Positions 22,821-32,791 of a stretch of 64,000 bases of DNA are shown one piece after another. Made by a program: the position numbers and the translations under genes. This DNA is from Clostridiales bacterium. Lineage in GTDB: Bacteria; Bacillota; Clostridia; Christensenellales; UBA1242. The DNA lies in NCBI GenBank assembly GCA_015055745.1, contig SVHS01000005.1:1-64000 (forward strand), in the 5' to 3' direction. The notes under the pieces are model-generated. The model did no database searches. It had not been told where the DNA came from and saw only the letters and a program-made list of their open reading frames with translations. Numbering within the stretch: position 1 is the stretch's first letter; every line of letters begins with the position of its first letter.

Positions 22821-24392
22821 CATCTGAGTATCGCAATAGGTCTCATAATCAGTCTCATGGTCGTACTCAAGAGTGCTATTGATACGAATGATACGATTGG
22901 CTACTGTAGAGATAATCTCTTCATCATGAGTCGAGAAGATCATGCAGCCGTCGAATCTCTCCATACCTTTATTTAGCGCCGTGATAGACTCTAGATCTAG
23001 ATGGTTGGTCGGCTCATCGAGTAGCAAGAAATTACCTGACTGGAGCATCATACGAGCTAACATACAACGTACTTTTTCTCCACCGGATAGTACTTTTGCT
23101 TTTTTCTCAGCTTCTTCTCCGCTAAATAGCATACGACCTAGCCAACTACGCAAGAATGTAGCGTCTGTCTCTTTTGTATACTGACCTATCCAGTCTACAA
23201 GAGATAAATCTGAGCCCTCGAAGAAGTCATTGTTATTTTGAGGAAGGTACGTCGGAGTGATAGTCTTGCCCCACTTTACTTCGCCCTTGTAGTCAGTATC
23301 TTTGCCTGACAAGATATCAAATAGTGCTGTGACGACATTACTATTGTCACTCATGATAGCTATCTTATTGTCTGGGCGTACCGTAAATGACACGTTTTCA
23401 AATAGACCTTTTTTCGTCAAATTGTTTACAAACAAGATATCATTGCCGATACGTTGCTCAAACTTGAAATCAATATATGGATATTTTCTACTGCTTGGTT
23501 TGATATCCTCTATAGTCAATCTCTCAAGCTCTTTCTTCCTACTAGTAGCTTGCTTTGACTTTGAGGCATTGGCTGAGAATCGTGCGATAAATTCTTGCAA
23601 TTCTTTTGCTCTCTGCTCTGCTTTTTTGTTTTGGTCTTTTTGCTGTTTTAATGCTAGCTGACTAGACTCGTACCAAAAGTCATAGTTTCCTAGATAGAGA
23701 TTTATCTTACCATAGTCTATATCACAAATATGAGTACATACTTTATTTAAAAAGTGCCTATTGTGGCTGACGATGAGGATAGTATTTTCAAAATTCATAA
23801 TGAAATCCTCTAGCCAACGGATAGTCTTCACGTCAAGGTTATTGGTAGGCTCGTCTAGGATAAGGTTGTCAGGATTTGAAAACAAAGCCTGTGCGAGCAA
23901 TACTTTTACCTTGATCTTACTATCCACATTTGCCATCAATTCATAATGGAGCTCACTCGGGATATCTAGTGAATTTAGCAATGCCTCAGCGTCGCTCTCT
24001 GCATTGTAGCCATCTAGCTCCATAAACTCAGTCTCAAGGTCACCTAATCTGATACCGTCTTCTTCTGTAAAGTCAGACTTCTGGAAATATGCCTCTCTCT
24101 CGTCCATAATCTCGACCAATCTCTTGTGTCCCATCAATACTGTACGGAGTACTGTAAAATCATTGTACTTTTCTTGATCTTGTTCTAGGACTGAGAGCCT
24201 CTCTTTAGACGGAATAGATACATCGCCCTTATTTGGCTCTAGCTCACCAGATAGTACCTTCATAAATGTAGATTTACCTGCACCATTGGCTCCTATGACA
24301 CCATAACAATTACCTTTAGTAAACTTTAGATTGACCTCTTCAAATAATTTTCTACTACCAAATTGCACTGCAACATTATTTACTGTAATCAA
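22812..24392 (-). CDS. ABC-F family ATPase (YkpA/YbiT-like)
   Basis: Soluble duplicated ABC protein expected to act on the ribosome, without membrane segments. It is 526 residues from a TTG start with GGAGA upstream. NBD1 has Walker A GANGAGKST (34-42) and Walker B LILDEPTNNLD. The linker is rich in Lys and Gln. NBD2 has signature LSGGEK (435-440) and LLLDEPTNHLD. The signature of NBD1 (around 154-161, NVDSKI) and the Walker A position of NBD2 (347-356, SDNSNVV) are degenerate, so only one of the two composite ATP sites looks intact. From memory the YkpA branch already has an unusual NBD2 Walker A. A role in translation or antibiotic tolerance is inferred from the family. Confidence 0.9.
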   Translation of the reverse strand: MITVNNVAVQFGSRKLFEEVNLKFTKGNCYGVIGANGAGKSTFMKVLSGELEPNKGDVSIPSKERLSVLEQDQEKYNDFTVLRTVLMGHKRLVEIMDEREAYFQKSDFTEEDGIRLGDLETEFMELDGYNAESDAEALLNSLDIPSELHYELMANVDSKIKVKVLLAQALFSNPDNLILDEPTNNLDVKTIRWLEDFIMNFENTILIVSHNRHFLNKVCTHICDIDYGKINLYLGNYDFWYESSQLALKQQKDQNKKAEQRAKELQEFIARFSANASKSKQATSRKKELERLTIEDIKPSSRKYPYIDFKFEQRIGNDILFVNNLTKKGLFENVSFTVRPDNKIAIMSDNSNVVTALFDILSGKDTDYKGEVKWGKTITPTYLPQNNNDFFEGSDLSLVDWIGQYTKETDATFLRSWLGRMLFSGEEAEKKAKVLSGGEKVRCMLARMMLQSGNFLLLDEPTNHLDLESITALNKGMERFDGCMIFSTHDEEIISTVANRIIRINSTLEYDHETDYETYCDTQMKK

Positions 24393-24459
24393 GATATTTC
24401 TCCTTTAATCTATATTTCGCCACTAATCTAACACAAAAAAAATTAATTTGCAAGATTAT

Positions 24460-24496
24460 TTACAAAAAAGAATAATATTTTAAAATATTACTCTTT
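24460..24496 (-). terminator. Terminator of PAP2 gene
   Basis: A 15-nt near-perfect inverted repeat (24467-24481 with 24482-24496) overlaps the end of the gene and is followed on the minus strand by a T-run. Confidence 0.65.
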
Positions 24497-25147
24497 ATCC
24501 TTGTTTTCTTGTTTTTTACTATTTAATGGAACATACCTATATGCTATGATACAAGCGATGATCACCAATGCACCCAATAGATATCCTGCAATAATGTCTG
24601 TAGCAAAATGCACTCCCAAATATACCCTACTGATACCTGAGATGAATATTGCTACACCTAGCAAAATGCTAAGCGTAATCTTGAGTGGCTTATTGGATAT
24701 ATGCTTGATCACCACAAATATCAAAAAGCCATACATAGCCATACTGAGCATTGCGTGCGCTGAAGGGAAACTATAACCCGTCTCTTCAATGAGAGCTATA
24801 GCTAATGGTCTATCTCTGTGTACGATAAATTTCACCACAGTGCTCACACCTGCTGCCAACACAATATTTGCCAAGGTCCAGACTTTGACTTTCTTATCCT
24901 TAGCAAATACAGCTATCAATACAGCCAACACCACCAACAAATATACTGAACCTAGATGAGTGAATATCTTAAAAAACATAGTAAGTCCGTCATTTCTGAC
25001 ACCCAATATATAATCTATCATCACTCTATCCAGTGAAAAATTTTGCCCTGCCAGCACCATAATCATCAGCACTAAAAAACCTATAGCAAGTACACTAGCT
25101 AAGATGATATTTAATATTAAACTCTTGTCTACTCTTTTCTTTTCCAT
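24488..25147 (-). CDS. PAP2-family membrane phosphatase
   Basis: Lipid phosphatase-like integral membrane protein of 219 residues with about six transmembrane segments. The three PAP2 motifs are present: K-F-I-V-H-R-D-R-P, then SFPSAHAML (PSGH-like, with Ala for Gly), then SRVYLGVHFATDIIAG with the catalytic His. Likely substrates are undecaprenyl-pyrophosphate or phosphatidylglycerol phosphate; these cannot be told apart from sequence. A GGTGAG site precedes the ATG. It follows nrdR but each has its own terminator. Confidence 0.9.
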   Translation of the reverse strand: MEKKRVDKSLILNIILASVLAIGFLVLMIMVLAGQNFSLDRVMIDYILGVRNDGLTMFFKIFTHLGSVYLLVVLAVLIAVFAKDKKVKVWTLANIVLAAGVSTVVKFIVHRDRPLAIALIEETGYSFPSAHAMLSMAMYGFLIFVVIKHISNKPLKITLSILLGVAIFISGISRVYLGVHFATDIIAGYLLGALVIIACIIAYRYVPLNSKKQENKDKE

Positions 25148-25167
25148 ATTTTCTCACCATTATATAA

Positions 25168-25190
25168 GAAAAAATCTTGTAAAAACAAGA
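25168..25190 (-). terminator. Terminator of nrdR
   Basis: TCTTGT / ACAAGA stem with a four-base loop and a T-run on the minus strand, just past the nrdR stop. Confidence 0.8.
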
Positions 25191-25193
25191 CTC

Positions 25194-25628
25194 TTATCTA
25201 TTGATAAATCTCCTCACAGCATCAAAACTATCGCAATCAGTGTGCTGAGTATAGTACACCAAGCAAGCCATACTATTTACTTCCATCAATACGTCCAAAG
25301 CCACCTTTACGATATCTTTGGTACTGATCTCTTGCTGCTGCATTTTCAAAAGATCACTCTCAATCTTATTTACAATATCATCGATAGATACTGACATATC
25401 TACACAGTATGTAGCGTATTGGATACTCTCAGCTAGCTTCTCAGCCTTGAAAGGCTCACGCATATTGTCTACATTGGTGACTACCATAGGATTGGTCTCC
25501 ACTGTCTCATATGTAGTGAAACGTTTGCCACATACTAGGCACTCTCTACGACGACGAATGCTAGTATCCTTTAAATATCTACTATCTACCACTTTGCTAT
25601 CTATATTGCCACAAAAAATACATTTCAT
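25194..25628 (-). CDS. nrdR: Transcriptional repressor NrdR
   Basis: Represses ribonucleotide reductase genes in response to dATP/ATP. The 144-residue protein has the N-terminal zinc ribbon (MKCIFCG and RRRECLVCGKRFTTYE) and the ATP-cone domain (V-x-T-x-x-MREPF-x-x-x-KL). AGGAGA precedes the ATG. No nrd gene lies in the window, so its targets are elsewhere. Confidence 0.97.
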   Translation of the reverse strand: MKCIFCGNIDSKVVDSRYLKDTSIRRRRECLVCGKRFTTYETVETNPMVVTNVDNMREPFKAEKLAESIQYATYCVDMSVSIDDIVNKIESDLLKMQQQEISTKDIVKVALDVLMEVNSMACLVYYTQHTDCDSFDAVRRFINR

Positions 25629-25714
25629 TCTTTCTTTCTCCTGTGTATATTATGGCATATTTTGTCTAATTTACCAAACGATTTTATCGTATTTTTATTT
25701 TTTATTTTCTAATT

Positions 25715-26029
25715 TTACACTTTACATGAGATGGTATTATCTCTTTTATTACCTTTGTTGTCCCCTTTGCCCTGATGAGAGTGCTCATCTATATATAGCT
25801 CCACCAAAATGACATCTACACCAATCTTGCATACACAATCAAATGGAATAAATATATCTTTGCCACCTTTGAATAATCCTAAAAAGCCTTGATTCGGCTG
25901 TGGCACGACAAAACCTAGAGCACAGGCAGATACTACATCAAATATAATATCTGTGATATGCCCTAGGCACTTTCCGTCCACCGTATTGATGACTTGCTTA
26001 GATTTTAGCTCTAAGAAAGAAGCTTCCAT
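25715..26029 (-). CDS. YlmC/YmxH family PRC-barrel protein
   Basis: A 104-residue protein. The first 75 residues match the sporulation-associated YlmC/YmxH PRC-barrel type: SFLELKSKQVINTVDGKCLGHI followed by D-I-x-x-D, FKGGKDIFIPF and I-G-x-D-V-I-L-V. A hydrophilic tail rich in His, Lys, Gly and Asn follows and is probably disordered. YlmC/YmxH genes are linked to sporulation in Clostridia. It lies upstream of nrdR, separated by 86 nt of AT-rich DNA with no clear terminator. Confidence 0.82.
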   Translation of the reverse strand: MEASFLELKSKQVINTVDGKCLGHITDIIFDVVSACALGFVVPQPNQGFLGLFKGGKDIFIPFDCVCKIGVDVILVELYIDEHSHQGKGDNKGNKRDNTISCKV

Positions 26030-26070
26030 ATTTTAAAATATGCCACATTTCGTCAAAAGTTGCCATTAAA

Positions 26071-26094
26071 CAAAAAACCACCATATAAATGGTG
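26071..26094 (-). terminator. Terminator of the broken small gene
   Basis: CACCAT / ATGGTG stem with a four-base loop followed on the minus strand by six T residues, just downstream of a small decayed reading frame. Confidence 0.75.
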
Positions 26095-26101
26095 AATTTT
26101 C

Positions 26102-26241
26102 TTAATCTTTTTTAAAAGTAATGCTGCCCAAAGTATTATTAATTTCTTTTAAAATTTGCATTTGCTTTAAATCTGGCATACCTATGCTCCATAACATTCC
26201 TATTGGACCAAACACATATCCTATCCAATAATACTGAACAT
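26102..26241 (-). pseudogene. Frameshifted small hydrophobic protein gene
   Basis: A GGAGG site lies 5 nt before an ATG at 26241, but that frame stops after six codons. A different frame from the same point is open to the stop at 26102. It reads as a plausible peptide of about 45 residues that includes YYWIGYVFGPIGMLW and ends in a charged tail (ILKEINNTLG). A good terminator follows. RBS, peptide and terminator together suggest a real small membrane-associated gene broken by one indel, or a sequencing error. A GTG inside the open frame is an alternative weak start. Confidence 0.45.
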
Positions 26242-26315
26242 ATTATCCTCCATATTTTTAGTCTATCATTTACTCTCACACAATGTCTAGCAAATTATAA
26301 ATATTTATTTTATTC

Positions 26316-27200
26316 TTACTCTATTTCTACTCTAAATTCATCAGTATTTATATTGCCTTCATAAATGATGTACACACCGCCAAACATCTCATCATAGTCT
26401 TCAAATACAGCTTGAAAATCTTCTCCGTCTAATATAAATGATATACTTTGCTCTTCACTCAATTTATCCTTTATATAATCTTTATTTAAGTACTCGTCAT
26501 CTAATAATGAATCTTTTCTACGCACTAACTTTGATACTGTTTTTTCAAGAATGGTCTTATAATAATAGTCTAAATCTTCTTTTATTTTATCTGCAGTCTC
26601 TAGCGACAAATCCGTATTCTCACTATCTTTATAGTAGCTAAAAGATACTTTTATACCGTCCTTAGTAAAGACTGATACAAATTCATCATTTGGATATAAA
26701 ATAAACTCTGTACCTTCATTAGAAAATTTTGATTTTGGATCTTTCCAATACAAAACATTTTTTGCCACTACATCAATATCTGCTATCTGATGAGCTATAT
26801 ATTTATTGTCTTTTGTCACAATAACAATGTCTCCATAGCCCTCATCAGCATCACTGATAGTATGCTCTACTGACACTATATCCGCACATTTAATCTCAAT
26901 CAACCTACCTTCGTCGATATAGATAGATTCGTTTTCATAATATATTGCCAGCTCTGAATAAGAATTGTATCTAAAAGCTATCTTTTGCTTTTTTCTCTCC
27001 TTGAGATAAAGATAAAAACACACTATAGAAGTCGTAAATAATACGAATTCAATCAATACCACAAGCCATAAATTTTGTGTAGCTATAAACGCCACCATCA
27101 AAAACGCAATACCTATACCAAAACACGCAAGTGCAGGTTTCCAGTACTTTGTCTCTATTATTACTTCTTCTCTATGTCCTATTGGCACTTTATAATCCAT
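26316..27200 (-). CDS. Membrane protein with bacterial PH-like domain, unknown function
   Basis: A 294-residue protein. Two adjacent transmembrane segments (about residues 24-65) are followed by a beta-rich region that resembles the bacterial PH (YdbS-like) arrangement: R-Y-N-S-Y-S-E-L-A-I-Y, then I-Y-I-D-E-G-R-L. The acidic C-terminal half has no recognised domain. I chose the ATG at 27200, which has GAGGTG just upstream, over a GTG at 27206. It begins 10 nt after the parC stop and is probably cotranscribed with the topoisomerase genes. Confidence 0.6.
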   Translation of the reverse strand: MDYKVPIGHREEVIIETKYWKPALACFGIGIAFLMVAFIATQNLWLVVLIEFVLFTTSIVCFYLYLKERKKQKIAFRYNSYSELAIYYENESIYIDEGRLIEIKCADIVSVEHTISDADEGYGDIVIVTKDNKYIAHQIADIDVVAKNVLYWKDPKSKFSNEGTEFILYPNDEFVSVFTKDGIKVSFSYYKDSENTDLSLETADKIKEDLDYYYKTILEKTVSKLVRRKDSLLDDEYLNKDYIKDKLSEEQSISFILDGEDFQAVFEDYDEMFGGVYIIYEGNINTDEFRVEIE

Positions 27201-27210
27201 ATTCACCTCA

Positions 27211-29643
27211 CTAATTTAGATACAATCCCACATCTTTTAGTGTTAGCTTAGCCTTTTTGATAAGAGGCTTGCATGCACTCGTCCTAGACTGTATCGGTAT
27301 CTCATTGACATCTACGGCGTAAATCTCAGATTTGTCTTCTAGTATCACCTCTCCTGTCACTATAGGAGATATGATACTAAATATCGTCTCTTTACCTGTG
27401 ATAATCTTGAGACCTTTTCTATTTCTTGCTCCGACAGGGATTTCATTTAGACTAAATTTCTTTGCACTACCGTCTGGTGTCACTACCAATACTCTATCCA
27501 GAGTGTTTACTTGACTAGCAAACATCGCTTTAGCTTTATCATTTAGACTCATGCCTATCACACCACCACTATTTCTCTTTGTGAGAGGGACGGTCTTGTA
27601 TTCACAATTTACTGCCATACCGTCGTTGCTCACTATCAAGATAGACGGCATATTGTCATTGATTTGTACAGTGATAAGTCTATCAAAATCTTTCAATTTT
27701 AGAGCAATACTATTTGACTTGAGAGTTTCGTATTCTTTCGTCTCCACTCTCTTGATATATCCATCTTGGGTGACCATAATAAGCTCTGGATTCTCTAGCA
27801 TTTCTTTTTCATCAAATAGCGCAATGATTTTCTCTTTAGTCTCAGCGTTGGTAATCTGGCTAAAAGCTGTACCCTTTTGATTGAATTTTACATTAGGTAC
27901 ATCTCTCACAGCCAATCTAAAGAAATTACCAAAGTTTGTAAATACGCACACATTGCTATTTGTACTAGTCCTAGCGATGACTTTGTGTAAAGCATTAATA
28001 TTGTCATACTTATAATTTGCACTAGCGTTTTGGATCTGTTTGATATCCAAAGCTTTTACCCTAAGGCCATCGTTTGTCACCGCTACCGCACACTCTGTAT
28101 CCAAAAGCTTTTCGATAGGTGTAATATCATAATTTTCAAAATTGGCTACTATCTTTGTCTTTCTCTCTGTAGCGTATTTTGCTTTGATCTCTAGCATTTC
28201 TTTTTTGATAACCTTAAATTGTTTTGCCTGACTAGCTAGTATAGCATTATATTCTTCTATATCTTTGCGTAGCTGAGCTAGCTCTTCTTGTAGCTTGACA
28301 GTCTCGAGATTGGTGAGTCTACTCAATCTCATATCTAGGATAGCCTGAGTCTGTACATCTGTGAGCAAAAATCTCTCCATGAGCTTTGCTTTGGCATCAC
28401 TAGTAGAGCTAGATGTCTTGATAATTCTAATCACTTCATCGATATTTTGAATAGCGATACACAACCCTTCTACTATATGTGCTCTAGCCTTGGCTCTATC
28501 TAGATCAAACTGCGTCCTCCTCACTATGATATCTAACTGGAATCTTGTATAATAAGACAGGTAATCCAATAGTCCTAATTGTTTTGGACTGCCGTCTGCG
28601 ATAGCTACTACATTGTAATTGAAATTTAACTGCATATCAGTGTGCTTTAATAAAAGTGCTAAGATATTGTCTACATCTGCATCTTTTTTGAGCGTGATGA
28701 CTGCTCTGATACCTTGCTTGTCCGACTCATCTAAGATATCTATGATATCTGCTAGCTCGTCTTTCATTTTTTCTTTCAACGCACCGACCGATTTTAAAAA
28801 CTCCGCCTTATTTACCTGATAAGGTAGCTCTGTGATGACGATATTTGTCTTACCATTTTTCTCATCTTCTAGATGGAATACAGCACGCATCGCCACCTTA
28901 CCTCTACCTGTGGTATAAGCTTCCAACATTTCGTTGCCAGCACATACCATACCACCTGTAGGAAAATCTGGACCTTTGACATACTGCATCATTTCTTCCA
29001 ACGTAATCTTAGGATTATCAATATAAGCAATACAGCCATCAATCATCTCACCTAGATTGTGAGTGGGTATATTTGTAGCCAAACCAACCGCAATACCTGA
29101 TGCACCATTTACAAATAAATTTGGGAATCTACCAGTCAAATAATCTGGCTCTTTTAAAGTATCGTCAAAATTGAAACTATAAGTGACTGTATCTTTATCC
29201 AAATCCTTCATCAACTCTAAAGCTAACGGAGTAAGCTTTACTTCTGTATAACGCATCGCTGCAGCTCCATCACCATCTATTGAGCCAAAGTTTCCTTGAC
29301 CTTCGACCAATCTCTCACCCATGACAAAATCTTGTGCCATTCTGACCATAGCACCATATACTGAGCTGTCGCCGTGTGGGTGAAATTTACCCAATGTGTC
29401 ACCTACTATACGAGCAGACTTTTTAAAAGGCTTGTCTGGAGTGACACCGAGCTCTAACATATCAAATAGTATACGTCTTTGCACGGGTTTTAGTCCGTCT
29501 TCCACTCTAGGCAAAGCTCTATCCATAATGACGTATTCACTATAAGGAAGCATTGATGTAGACATCACTTCTTCTACTGTCTTTTCAAAAAGGTGACCAG
29601 TAGGTACGATGTCTTTTACGTTATGTTCTTTATCTCTACTCAT
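27211..29643 (-). CDS. parC: Type IIA topoisomerase subunit A (topoisomerase IV ParC or gyrase GyrA)
   Basis: DNA-cleaving subunit of a type II topoisomerase. From the ATG at 29643 (AAGGAGG 7 nt upstream) it is 810 residues. Recognisable are [28 protein letters not shown] and the catalytic Tyr region [30 protein letters not shown] and a six-bladed C-terminal beta-pinwheel follow. The canonical GyrA box Q(R/K)RGG(R/K)G is not seen; the closest stretch is KRNSGGVIG. That favours a ParC-like role. It overlaps the subunit B stop by 8 nt. Which of the two enzymes it is cannot be settled here. Confidence 0.85.
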   Translation of the reverse strand: MSRDKEHNVKDIVPTGHLFEKTVEEVMSTSMLPYSEYVIMDRALPRVEDGLKPVQRRILFDMLELGVTPDKPFKKSARIVGDTLGKFHPHGDSSVYGAMVRMAQDFVMGERLVEGQGNFGSIDGDGAAAMRYTEVKLTPLALELMKDLDKDTVTYSFNFDDTLKEPDYLTGRFPNLFVNGASGIAVGLATNIPTHNLGEMIDGCIAYIDNPKITLEEMMQYVKGPDFPTGGMVCAGNEMLEAYTTGRGKVAMRAVFHLEDEKNGKTNIVITELPYQVNKAEFLKSVGALKEKMKDELADIIDILDESDKQGIRAVITLKKDADVDNILALLLKHTDMQLNFNYNVVAIADGSPKQLGLLDYLSYYTRFQLDIIVRRTQFDLDRAKARAHIVEGLCIAIQNIDEVIRIIKTSSSTSDAKAKLMERFLLTDVQTQAILDMRLSRLTNLETVKLQEELAQLRKDIEEYNAILASQAKQFKVIKKEMLEIKAKYATERKTKIVANFENYDITPIEKLLDTECAVAVTNDGLRVKALDIKQIQNASANYKYDNINALHKVIARTSTNSNVCVFTNFGNFFRLAVRDVPNVKFNQKGTAFSQITNAETKEKIIALFDEKEMLENPELIMVTQDGYIKRVETKEYETLKSNSIALKLKDFDRLITVQINDNMPSILIVSNDGMAVNCEYKTVPLTKRNSGGVIGMSLNDKAKAMFASQVNTLDRVLVVTPDGSAKKFSLNEIPVGARNRKGLKIITGKETIFSIISPIVTGEVILEDKSEIYAVDVNEIPIQSRTSACKPLIKKAKLTLKDVGLYLN

Positions 29644-31582
29644 CTTTGTCCTCCTTATTCTTTTCAAAGCTGTCTACCTTATTGAAATTGGCATAGCGAT
29701 TGATAAAATCTTTTCTAGGACCTACATCATCGCCCATCCACATACTTATCTCTTTATCTGCCTGTACAGCATCTTCTACACTGACTCTGATCATGCTCCT
29801 TCTCGCAGGATCCATAGTGGTGGTCCATAGCTGCTCTGCACTCATTTCTCCTAGTCCTTTGTATCGCTGTAAATTGTAATTTTTTAGATTTTTTGTGATA
29901 TTTTCTAGCTCTTCATCTGTATAGCAATACCACTCTTTATCTTTGGCTGTCACTTTGTACAATGGTGGCATACCAACATAAATATTACCATTGGTAATCA
30001 ATGGTCTCATATATCTAAAGAAGAAAGTAAGCAATATGCATCTAATATGCATACCGTCTTGGTCCGCATCACTAAGAATAATGATCTTGTTATACTTTAA
30101 ATTTTCTAGTTTGAAATCTTCTCCTATGCCAGTACCTATCGCACCGATGATAGTCCTGATTTCCTCATTTGCCAACACTTGATCTATCCTCTTCTTTTCG
30201 CTATTTAGAGGCTTACCACGTAGTGGTAGTATAGCCTGATAGTATCTATCTCTACCCTGCTTTGCTGTACCACCCGCAGAGTCTCCCTCTACGATAAATA
30301 CTTCGTTTATATCTGGATTTCTACTCGTACAGCTAGCGAGCTTACCTATGAGCATAGTAGACTCGATAGAGTTTTTACTCCTAGCCAAATCTTTTGCTCT
30401 CTTGGCAGCTTGTCTCACTCTAGCAGCGCCTTTTGCTTTTTCTATGATGATATTTCCGATATTTTCATTCTTTTTGCTAGCAAAAAACTCTGTAAGTCCT
30501 TGATTACATACATTTTCTACCCTCGCTCTAGCCTCTACATTGCCTAGCTTAGTCTTGGTCTGTCCTTCAAACTGCACATTTTTCATCTTGATAGACAAAA
30601 CCGCTACCATACCTTCTCTAAAGTCATCTCCAATAAATGCTGGATCTTTGTCTTTGATAAGACCATGCTTTTTGGCAAAATCATTGAGCACTTTTGTAAG
30701 CGCTATCTTAAACCCTACTTCATGAGTACCACCCTCTGGAGTAGGGATATTATTTACAAAGCTGAATATATTGTCAGTATAATTGTCTACATACTGCAAT
30801 GCTAAAGATACATAAGTGTCTTCTATCTCATTTTCAATATATATAGGTGGTACAAAAAGTGGTTTTTTATCCATAGTAAGGAATGTCACATAATCCCTAA
30901 TACCACCTTCATAACACAAAGACTCACGAGCATTTGTCCTCTCGTCGATCAGCTCTATATGAATGCCTTTATTTAAAAATGCAGTCTCCTTAAGCCTCTC
31001 TAGTACAGTATTGTAGTCAAACTTTGTATCCTTAAATACTCTATCGTCAGGCAAAAATTTTACATACGTTCCTTTTAATGTCGTATTGCCTACTTCTTTA
31101 AGTTTTTCTACAGGCACACCGCTGTGAATCTTACCGTTTTTCTCCACAGACTCAAAGCGCGCGAAGTACTTTTTACCGTCTTTGTATATGGTCACCTCTA
31201 AAAATCTACTAAGGGCATTGGTCACTGAAGCACCCACACCATGTAGACCTCCTGAGTATTTATAATTGTTGTCACCAAACTTACCGCCAGCATGTAGCTG
31301 AGTAAACACCACCTCTACACCGCTAATCTTTAGCTTTGGATGTGGACTGACAGGTATACCTCTACCATTGTCAAATACTGACGCAGTGCCGTCTTTGTGA
31401 AGAGTCACCTCGACTTTATTACCAAAGCCGTTCGCCACCTCGTCTACTGCATTGTCTATAATCTCCCACAATAAATGATGAAGACCTTTGACACCTGTAG
31501 TACCAATATACATACCCGGACGCATACGTACTGCATCTAGACCTTCTAATACTATTAAATCTTTCGAATCATAACTAGCCAC
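29636..31582 (-). CDS. parE: Type IIA topoisomerase subunit B (ParE or GyrB)
   Basis: ATPase subunit of the topoisomerase. The 648-residue protein starts at a GTG with AAGGGG upstream. It carries the GHKL ATPase motifs ([34 protein letters not shown]) and the TOPRIM domain ([34 protein letters not shown]). The alanine in HGVGAS is more frequent in ParE than in GyrB (HGVGVS), which agrees with the lack of a GyrA box in the partner. It heads the parE-parC-membrane protein run. Confidence 0.88.
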   Translation of the reverse strand: MASYDSKDLIVLEGLDAVRMRPGMYIGTTGVKGLHHLLWEIIDNAVDEVANGFGNKVEVTLHKDGTASVFDNGRGIPVSPHPKLKISGVEVVFTQLHAGGKFGDNNYKYSGGLHGVGASVTNALSRFLEVTIYKDGKKYFARFESVEKNGKIHSGVPVEKLKEVGNTTLKGTYVKFLPDDRVFKDTKFDYNTVLERLKETAFLNKGIHIELIDERTNARESLCYEGGIRDYVTFLTMDKKPLFVPPIYIENEIEDTYVSLALQYVDNYTDNIFSFVNNIPTPEGGTHEVGFKIALTKVLNDFAKKHGLIKDKDPAFIGDDFREGMVAVLSIKMKNVQFEGQTKTKLGNVEARARVENVCNQGLTEFFASKKNENIGNIIIEKAKGAARVRQAAKRAKDLARSKNSIESTMLIGKLASCTSRNPDINEVFIVEGDSAGGTAKQGRDRYYQAILPLRGKPLNSEKKRIDQVLANEEIRTIIGAIGTGIGEDFKLENLKYNKIIILSDADQDGMHIRCILLTFFFRYMRPLITNGNIYVGMPPLYKVTAKDKEWYCYTDEELENITKNLKNYNLQRYKGLGEMSAEQLWTTTMDPARRSMIRVSVEDAVQADKEISMWMGDDVGPRKDFINRYANFNKVDSFEKNKEDKDE

Positions 31583-31635
31583 GATAATTCCCCTTTTAAC
31601 ATATTCTATAGGGATATTATAACAAATTTTTTAAA

Positions 31636-32706
31636 TTAAATCAATTTTTTTGCTAGCACACCTGTATTAAAATATGAATATTTTTTTATTTCCTTTGTGT
31701 TTGCCACTATTTTTTCCATAAGAGTAATATAATCAATACCGATAGGCTCGTATAGATAAAATGCCATACTACCTGGGATAGTATTTATTTCGTTGAAATA
31801 CAGCTGATCTGTAGCTTTGTCATAAATATAATCAATCCTCACAACCCCACTCACATTAAGCTTTTTGTATATCTCAGAAGTATAATTTATAATCTTTTCT
31901 TCTAGTTCTGGCGAGATCCTTGCAGGGAGAATCCTATCTACACCTTTTACTTTGTCGTGATTGTCATACTTATCTTCAAAGGTCAAAAAGTTTGATTTGG
32001 TGATCGGATTCTCTATAGCGCTAAGCATCAAGCCATCTATATCAGCAAAACAGGCTTGATTGTACTCAGCCATATCCACTATCCTTTCTTCCACCAATGC
32101 ATCATCATACATCTCAAATATCGCTTCTATTTGCTCAAGATAATTTTTCTTATCGCACGCTTTGACACCAATACTAGACCCAAGACTATTTGGCTTGACT
32201 ATCAGCTGATGAGAAAAAGTATCATTGATAATCTTGATACTAACTTCCAAATTTTCCCTGGTGACTTTTATACCTTTTACAGTAGGTACGACATCTTTTA
32301 AAATTTCTTTTGCAAGACTCTTATCCATAGCAATATGTGATGATAGGGAATCTGCACCAGTACATTTGATATCATTCACAGCAAAAAATCCATACAAATC
32401 ACCATTTTCTCCCACTCCTCCGTGGCAACAATTGATCACTGTATCAATATCACAATATTTTTTAAGCATCAAGCCTTTTAGATATATAGCTCCATGTAAA
32501 ATGATGATTTCTTTCAATTTTATACTGTTTTTATCATCAAAATAAGCCAAATCATTCACTTTAGTCGCGAGATAAAATCGATTATCCAATCCTAGATAGA
32601 TCTTCTCGATAGATTGAGGATAATTTTTTGCCAATTGCATTCCTGTGATGATAGAGATATCATGCTCCGGACTAGCTCCGCCAAATATAACACATAACTT
32701 TTTCAT
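31636..32706 (-). CDS. ddl: D-alanine--D-alanine ligase
   Basis: ATP-grasp ligase that joins two D-alanines for the peptidoglycan stem peptide. It is 356 residues. The N-terminus reads C-V-I-F-G-G-A-S-P-E-HDIS. N-C-C-H-G-G-V-G-ENGDLYG, K-P-N-S-L-G-S-S-IGV, R-I-D-Y-I-Y and FNEINTIPGSMAFYL are all present. No strong ribosome-binding site is seen, and the divergent intergenic region carries part of a REP-like repeat. It is divergent from a hydrolase and a MurF-like ligase, which would use its product. Confidence 0.95.
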   Translation of the reverse strand: MKKLCVIFGGASPEHDISIITGMQLAKNYPQSIEKIYLGLDNRFYLATKVNDLAYFDDKNSIKLKEIIILHGAIYLKGLMLKKYCDIDTVINCCHGGVGENGDLYGFFAVNDIKCTGADSLSSHIAMDKSLAKEILKDVVPTVKGIKVTRENLEVSIKIINDTFSHQLIVKPNSLGSSIGVKACDKKNYLEQIEAIFEMYDDALVEERIVDMAEYNQACFADIDGLMLSAIENPITKSNFLTFEDKYDNHDKVKGVDRILPARISPELEEKIINYTSEIYKKLNVSGVVRIDYIYDKATDQLYFNEINTIPGSMAFYLYEPIGIDYITLMEKIVANTKEIKKYSYFNTGVLAKKLI

Positions 32707-32760
32707 ACTGTTATGTATGTAAAATTTTTTTGTTTTGACAGCATATATGGATAATAGGAG

Positions 32761-32787
32761 ACCCTTCGACTACGCAGAGGGTGACAT
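32761..32787 (+). repeat. REP-like fragment upstream of hydrolase gene
   Basis: A CCCTTCGACTACGCAGAGGGTGAC block resembles the motif at 22620-22650. Its AGAGGGTGA end sits 8 nt before the hydrolase ATG at 32792 and could serve as its Shine-Dalgarno. Confidence 0.55.
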
Positions 32788-32791
32788 TTAC

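Noticed and set aside
32704-32740. Possible leaderless promoter of ddl
   Set aside because: The best -10 (TACATA) and -35 candidates are weak and at the wrong spacing, so it is not counted with the leaderless set.
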